NCBI GenBank assembly: GCA_902783085.1
Contig: CACZPT010000102.1
Location: 1-18,893, forward strand
Direction: 5' to 3'
From: an uncultured Methanobrevibacter sp.
GTDB lineage: Archaea > Methanobacteriota > Methanobacteria > Methanobacteriales > Methanobacteriaceae
Length of the DNA stretch: 18,893 nucleotides
Positions within the stretch are counted from its first letter, which is position 1, and each line of letters starts with the position of its first letter. The position numbers and the translations under genes are program-made. The notes under the pieces were generated by a model. It saw only the letters and a program-made list of their open reading frames with translations. It searched no databases and was not told the origin of the DNA. Below are positions 15,188 to 18,893 of this stretch, one piece after another.

Positions 15188-16177
15188 ATGTATATTAAGT
15201 CACCTTCAAGACTCCATTTGGCTCTTATTGATATGAATGGTTCTTATGGAAGGTTAGATGGCGGAATTGGACTTACAATTCAGGATCCAAATTTCATTTT
15301 ATATGGTGAAAATGCAGAAAAAGGAATCACTGTTGAATTTGGTGATGAATTCCAGTTCGATGATGTCATTAAGGAAGAATATGAAAAAAAAGTAAAATCT
15401 GCAGCAGATAAAATAATCAATCATTTTGATGTTGATGAAGGTTTTTATTTTAGAGTCGATAAAGGATATCTCACACATTCTGGTTTAGGTTCAGGAACTC
15501 AAATTGCCTTATCAACTGCAAAAATTATAACTGAATCCATAGGTCAGGATTATACGGGTCATGCTCTTGGTAAAATTGTTGGCCGTGGGGGAACATCTGG
15601 AATAGGTGTTTTTGCCTTTGATTATGGAGGTTTCATTGTTGATGGTGGGCATAGTTTAAAGGAAAAATCATCTTTTTTACCATCTTCTGCTTCTAAAGCT
15701 AGTCCTCCACAATTATTTGCACGTTATGATTTTCCTGAAGAGTGGAATGTTTTAATTGTTATTTTAAAATCAGAGAATTCTGTTAATGGACAAAAAGAAG
15801 TTAATATTTTTCAAGAATATTGTCCTATCCCTCGTCATGATGCTGAATTATCATCTCATTTAATTTTCATGAATTTAATTCCTTTTCTACTGGAAAAAGA
15901 TTTACCTTGCTTTGGAAATATAATTAATAAGATACAAACATTAGGATTTAAAAATATTGAAGTTTCACTTCAATCAGATAATATTAAAAATTTAATGAAA
16001 AAATTAAGGGAAGTTGGGGCATATGGTGTTGGTATGAGTTCATTTGGACCAACTGTTTATTCAATATTTGATAAGACAAACAAACATATTGTGAATGAAA
16101 TTAAAGAATATGTTGGTGATGATGGAATTGTATTTACAACAAAAGCTCAAAATCATGGCCATGAACTTTTAAAATAG
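15188..16177 (+). CDS. mptG: Beta-ribofuranosylaminobenzene 5'-phosphate (RFAP) synthase
   Basis: MptG condenses 4-hydroxybenzoate (or p-aminobenzoate in older work) with phosphoribosyl diphosphate, losing CO2, to start the arylamine side of tetrahydromethanopterin. The 329-residue protein has the GHMP-kinase-like fold used by this family. It shows SPSRLHLALIDMNG at residues 5-18, GGIGLTI (25-31), the phosphate-binding SGLGSGTQIALS (98-109) and GRGGTSGIGVFAF, with the C-terminal GAYGVGMSSFGPTVYS motif. GTGAT at 15180-15184 precedes the ATG. It lies 13 bases after the Tes-family gene and 8 bases before hacB, so all three should share a transcript. Confidence 0.93.
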   Translation: MYIKSPSRLHLALIDMNGSYGRLDGGIGLTIQDPNFILYGENAEKGITVEFGDEFQFDDVIKEEYEKKVKSAADKIINHFDVDEGFYFRVDKGYLTHSGLGSGTQIALSTAKIITESIGQDYTGHALGKIVGRGGTSGIGVFAFDYGGFIVDGGHSLKEKSSFLPSSASKASPPQLFARYDFPEEWNVLIVILKSENSVNGQKEVNIFQEYCPIPRHDAELSSHLIFMNLIPFLLEKDLPCFGNIINKIQTLGFKNIEVSLQSDNIKNLMKKLREVGAYGVGMSSFGPTVYSIFDKTNKHIVNEIKEYVGDDGIVFTTKAQNHGHELLK

Positions 16178-16185
16178 GGATTATT

Positions 16186-16668
16186 ATGGATGTTATATGT
16201 GGAAAAACTTGGACGTTTGGTAAAAATATCGATACGGATGTTATTATTCCTGGAAGATACTTAAGAACATTCAACCCCCAAGATTTGGCAGAGCATGTTC
16301 TTGAAGGGGAAAGGCCGGATTTTACTCAAAATGTCCAAAAGGGCGATATAATTGTTGCTGATGAAAATTTTGGTTGTGGTTCTTCAAGAGAACAAGCACC
16401 GGTAGCTATTAAAACAGCAGGTGTTGATGCAATTGTTGCTAAATCATTTGCAAGAATTTTTTATAGAAATGCAATTAATATTGGTTTACCTGTAATAGTT
16501 TCTGATATTGAGGCTAATGATGGAGACATTATTAAAATCGATTTGTCAAAGGGTAGTTTAATTAATGAAACTACTGGTGAATCTGTTACTTTTGAACCGT
16601 TTAAAGATTTCATGTTGAATATTTTAGAAGATGGCGGTTTAGTTAATCATCATCTTAATAATGATTAA
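16186..16668 (+). CDS. hacB: Aconitase-family small subunit, probably homoaconitase (HacB)
   Basis: This is the 160-residue small (swivel) subunit of a two-protein hydro-lyase of the IPM isomerase/homoaconitase group. Family motifs are NIDTDVIIPGRYLRT (14-28), ENFGCGSSREQAPVAIK (60-76) and SFARIFYRNAINIGLP. Methanogens have two such subunits: LeuD for leucine synthesis and HacB for the 2-oxosuberate chain of coenzyme B. Work on the M. jannaschii pair links specificity to a loop that reads YLRT in HacB and YLVY in LeuD. Here residues 25-28 are YLRT, so HacB is preferred. The catalytic large subunit, which carries the Fe-S cluster, is not in the window. AGGGA at 16176-16180 precedes the ATG. 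A run of nine T (16669-16677) after the stop may reduce read-through. Confidence 0.88.
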   Translation: MDVICGKTWTFGKNIDTDVIIPGRYLRTFNPQDLAEHVLEGERPDFTQNVQKGDIIVADENFGCGSSREQAPVAIKTAGVDAIVAKSFARIFYRNAINIGLPVIVSDIEANDGDIIKIDLSKGSLINETTGESVTFEPFKDFMLNILEDGGLVNHHLNND

Positions 16669-16694
16669 TTTTTTTTTATAATGGAGGCATTTTT

Positions 16695-17312
16695 ATGCAA
16701 TGTCCAATTTGTGGTTCTGATGATATAGAAATTTTAAACTCTAAACAAAAAAAATCTAAAAAGAAATTGACGGAAGAATATCTTTTAAAATGTCAGGATT
16801 GTAGTCATGTTTTTAAAGATGTATTTTCTGCAAAAAAACCTAAAAATTATCGTATTATTATTTCTCAACAAGATAAATCTCAAAAAACAAATATTGAGTT
16901 ATCTCCAAGTGATGAATTGAAAGTTGGGGATGTTTTACTTTCTGATGTGGGTCAAGTTGAAGTAACTAGTATTGAAGTTAATGGAAATAGAGTTAATAAA
17001 TCTTTAATTGAGGATATTGATACTATTTGGGCTACTTCAATTGAAATTCCTGCCCGTATTGGGTTTTCTGTTGATTTACATGGTGAAGTGGATTCATATA
17101 AATTAGATTTGGAAAGAGATTTTGAAATAGCTCCCGGAGATATTGTTAAAATCGAAAATCGTATTGTCAAGGTCCATGTTATCAAAACCAATGAGAGGAA
17201 ATTAACTTCAGGTTTTGCTAAAGCTGGGGTAATTAAAAGAGTTTATTCAAAACCAGTTAAATTTAATAATTATGATTATGATTTAACTAAAGATATTTTC
17301 AAAAAAACATGA
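16695..17312 (+). CDS. HVO_0476-type zinc-finger protein of unknown function
   Basis: The protein has 205 residues. The N-terminus forms a zinc ribbon: Cys3-x2-Cys6 and, after a Lys-rich stretch (15-24), Cys33-x2-Cys36. The rest (about 45-200) is rich in beta-strand patterns, with repeated short DVLLSDVGQVEV- and GDIVKIENRIVKV-like segments that suggest a small-barrel nucleic-acid-binding or Sm-like fold. The organisation matches the archaeal family named after HVO_0476, whose role is not established. A strong GGAGG at 16683-16687 lies seven bases before the ATG. The gene ends 13 bases before mtaB, and the zinc ribbon plus the neighbour suggest an RNA-related role, which is only inference. 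Confidence 0.75.
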   Translation: MQCPICGSDDIEILNSKQKKSKKKLTEEYLLKCQDCSHVFKDVFSAKKPKNYRIIISQQDKSQKTNIELSPSDELKVGDVLLSDVGQVEVTSIEVNGNRVNKSLIEDIDTIWATSIEIPARIGFSVDLHGEVDSYKLDLERDFEIAPGDIVKIENRIVKVHVIKTNERKLTSGFAKAGVIKRVYSKPVKFNNYDYDLTKDIFKKT

Positions 17313-17325
17313 TTTGGAGTTTTTC

Positions 17326-18600
17326 ATGAAAGTTTATATTGAATCTTATGGATGCACATTTAATAAAGCTGATGCTCAGATAATGGCGGGAATTCTAAAT
17401 CAAAATAATATTGATTTAGTTAATAATATTGAAAATGCAGATGTTATTATTGTAAATACATGTTATGTTAAATTACCTACTGAGAATAAAGTTGTTTATA
17501 AAATTCAAAAGCTACAAAGAGAATTCCCTGATAAAAAAATTATTGTTGGGGGTTGTATGGTTGAGATTGATTCTGAAAAACTTGAAAAAATTGGACCTGA
17601 CTGCAGCTGGATTGGACCACATCAATTAAATAAAGTTGTTGATGTTGTTGAGAAAACTTATTGTGGTGAAGTAATTAGAGAATATGGGCTTTCAAAAGAA
17701 AGTAAGGTCAATGTTCCTAAAATAACTGATGATAGTTATATTCATATAATTCAAATTTGTGAAGGTTGTTTGGGCGCATGTACTTTTTGTTGCACTCGTT
17801 TTGCTCGAGGACCATTAAATAGCTATTCTATTGATGATATTAAAAGGGAAGCTCAAGAAGCAATTAATAATGGGGCCTGTGAAATCCAACTCACTGCACA
17901 AGATACAGCAGCATTCGGCCGAGATACTGGTGAAAAACTATCTGATTTAATTAAAGAAGTGGCTAATTTAAATGGTAATTTTCGAGTTCGTGTTGGAATG
18001 ATGCATCCTAAAAATGTTTTAAATGATGTTGATGAAATAATTGATGCAATTAAACATCCTAATGTATATAATTTTATTCATCTACCTATACAAAGTGGTA
18101 GTGATAAGGTATTAAAAGAAATGCGCAGAGGCCATACTTTAAATCAATATCTTGATATTGTTAATAAATTTAAAAGTGAAATTCCTAATTTAACTCTTGC
18201 AACAGACATAATTGTTGGTTATCCAACTGAAACAGATGATGACTTTCAAAAAACTGTTAATCTTATTAAAAATATTCGTCCTAGTTTAATTCATTTGTCA
18301 AAATATCAACATAGAAAAGGTGCAATTTCATCTTCATTAAAGGAAATTCCTCCTGAAATCATGAAGGTTCGTTCTAAATTTTTATCTGAAATTAAGAGTG
18401 AAATTACTCGTTTAGAAAATGAAGAACTAGTTGGATCTTACCAAACAGCGTTGGTTGTAGAAAAAGGTTCTAAAGGCGGATTTATTGCAAAAACTGACTC
18501 ATATATACCAGTTATTATTGATGATGTTGAATTAGGAACTTTTGTTAGAGTAAAAATAACACATGCGACTGCAACTTATCTTAAAGGGGTCGTAGATTAA
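17326..18600 (+). CDS. mtaB: tRNA t6A37 methylthiotransferase, MtaB/CDKAL1 type
   Basis: This radical SAM methylthiotransferase converts N6-threonylcarbamoyladenosine at tRNA position 37 to the 2-methylthio form (ms2t6A), which aids decoding of ANN codons. From ATG 17326 it has 424 residues. The N-terminal UPF0004 domain holds its cluster with Cys10, Cys46 and Cys77. The radical SAM motif is EGCLGACTFC (Cys148, 152, 155). LPIQSGSDKVLKEMRRGHT is the usual substrate-region motif, and a TRAM domain for RNA binding fills about 360-424. An in-frame TTG at 17314 exists but overlaps the GGAG motif at 17316-17319, which serves as ribosome binding site for ATG 17326. The archaeal/eukaryotic subtype is preferred over bacterial MiaB. 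It is the last gene of the operon. Confidence 0.92.
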   Translation: MKVYIESYGCTFNKADAQIMAGILNQNNIDLVNNIENADVIIVNTCYVKLPTENKVVYKIQKLQREFPDKKIIVGGCMVEIDSEKLEKIGPDCSWIGPHQLNKVVDVVEKTYCGEVIREYGLSKESKVNVPKITDDSYIHIIQICEGCLGACTFCCTRFARGPLNSYSIDDIKREAQEAINNGACEIQLTAQDTAAFGRDTGEKLSDLIKEVANLNGNFRVRVGMMHPKNVLNDVDEIIDAIKHPNVYNFIHLPIQSGSDKVLKEMRRGHTLNQYLDIVNKFKSEIPNLTLATDIIVGYPTETDDDFQKTVNLIKNIRPSLIHLSKYQHRKGAISSSLKEIPPEIMKVRSKFLSEIKSEITRLENEELVGSYQTALVVEKGSKGGFIAKTDSYIPVIIDDVELGTFVRVKITHATATYLKGVVD

Positions 18601-18690
18601 ATTATTTTTTTTATTTTTCTATATTGTTATTTTCATAATTTTCATATATTTTTTTCCTTTATTTTTTCCAATTTTCTATTTATTTTTTGT
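18601..18690 (+). terminator. T-rich termination zone after mtaB
   Basis: The 90 bases after the stop codon are almost all pyrimidine on the plus strand and contain many T-runs, one of eight T near 18605. This is the poly-U signature of archaeal termination and would insulate the histone gene from the long operon. Confidence 0.6.
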
Positions 18691-18735
18691 ATTGTAAAAA
18701 CAATTTATTATTAACTTATAAGTTGTTGTATAAGT
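18691..18735 (+). promoter_or_regulatory. Symmetric and repeated elements upstream of the histone promoter
   Basis: ATTGT-AAAA-ACAAT at 18691-18704 is a perfect inverted repeat. ACTTATAAGT at 18714-18723 is a 10-base palindrome. TATAAGT occurs at 18717-18723 and again at 18729-18735, 12 bases apart, close to one helical turn. They lie 25-75 bases before the histone TATA box, a normal place for activator or chromatin-related control. No regulator is known to bind them. Confidence 0.35.
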
Positions 18736-18753
18736 AACTAACAGCTATTTTTT

Positions 18754-18770
18754 CCAAAACATTTATATAC
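18754..18770 (+). promoter_or_regulatory. BRE/TATA promoter of the histone gene
   Basis: CCAAAAC at 18754-18760 resembles a BRE and is directly followed by ATTTATATAC at 18761-18770, a near-consensus methanogen TATA box. Expected initiation near 18791 leaves a leader of about 14 bases, just enough for the full GGAGGTGA ribosome binding site at 18793-18800. This is the best-looking promoter in the window and fits a highly expressed gene. Confidence 0.7.
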
Positions 18771-18804
18771 TATGTTAGACAATTTTTTATTTGGAGGTGA
18801 AATA

Positions 18805-18893
18805 ATGAGTGAATTACCAATCGCACCAGTAGGTCGTATCTTAAAAAATGCTGGAGCACAAAGAATTAGTGACGAAGCTAAAATTGCATTAGC
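18805..18893 (+). CDS. Archaeal histone (5' part, cut by the window end)
   Basis: The ATG at 18805 follows GGAGGTGA by four bases and opens a frame running off the window after 29 codons and two bases. It begins MSELPIAPVGRILKNAGAQR and continues with ISDEAKIAL, the first helix and loop of the HMf-type histone fold (LPIAPVGRI-x-K-x-AGAxRIS). These small (about 67-70 residue) proteins dimerise, wrap DNA and form extended archaeal nucleosomes. Only the N-terminal half of the fold is visible, but the match is unmistakable. Confidence 0.95.
   Translation, partial: MSELPIAPVGRILKNAGAQRISDEAKIAL

Noticed and set aside
18601..18804. Small RNA or tRNA gene in the gap before the histone gene
   Set aside because: The stretch is extremely T-rich without GC-rich stems or tRNA-like loops; it is best explained as terminator plus promoter.

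Overview
The window looks like chromosomal DNA from a methanogenic archaeon of the Methanobacteriales, most likely Methanobrevibacter or a close relative. The evidence is the strongly AT-rich sequence, archaeal TATA boxes a short distance before starts, and ribosome binding sites of the GGAGG/GGTGAT type. Several genes also occur only or mainly in such organisms: an archaeal histone, CDP-archaeol synthase, a tetraether-lipid radical SAM enzyme, and enzymes for methanofuran, tetrahydromethanopterin and (probably) coenzyme B. The genus is inferred. No rRNA, tRNA, insertion sequence, phage gene or CRISPR array was seen.

Left part (1-7487), plus strand. The first 42 bases are the tail of an FtsX/MacB-type permease gene whose last residues resemble the end of the next gene, a complete 752-residue FtsX permease (98-2356); they are tandem paralogues separated by a perfect hairpin. 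Next comes a metal-resistance operon: a CadC-like ArsR regulator (2466-2843) and a Zn/Cd/Pb P-type ATPase (2860-5184) with an unusual repeated Cys/His N-terminus, behind a palindromic candidate operator. A MATE exporter (5249-6622) and the tRNA pseudouridine synthase truA (6624-7487) follow, one base apart.

Middle part (7493-13519). Two minus-strand genes encode a small exported protein of unknown function and an AzgA/PbuG-like purine permease. A divergent plus-strand operon follows: wecB (UDP-GlcNAc 2-epimerase with an extra C-terminal tail), mfnD and mfnF. MfnD makes gamma-glutamyltyramine, the co-substrate that MfnF joins to the furan unit of methanofuran. carS (CDP-archaeol synthase, minus strand) meets mfnF tail to tail, with the stop codons overlapping.

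Right part (13520-18893). Divergent from carS is a probable five-gene operon: a Tes-family radical SAM protein, mptG (first committed step of tetrahydromethanopterin synthesis), hacB (probable homoaconitase small subunit, coenzyme B route), a zinc-finger protein of the HVO_0476 type, and an MtaB-type tRNA methylthiotransferase. A T-rich terminator zone and then a strong histone promoter with the first 29 codons of an archaeal histone close the window. Genes for three C1-pathway cofactors plus two ether-lipid steps therefore lie within about 6 kb. The points most worth checking are the ATPase N-terminal repeats, the shared neighbourhood of the Tes-family enzyme with both carS and mptG, and the WecB tail that overlaps the mfnD start.
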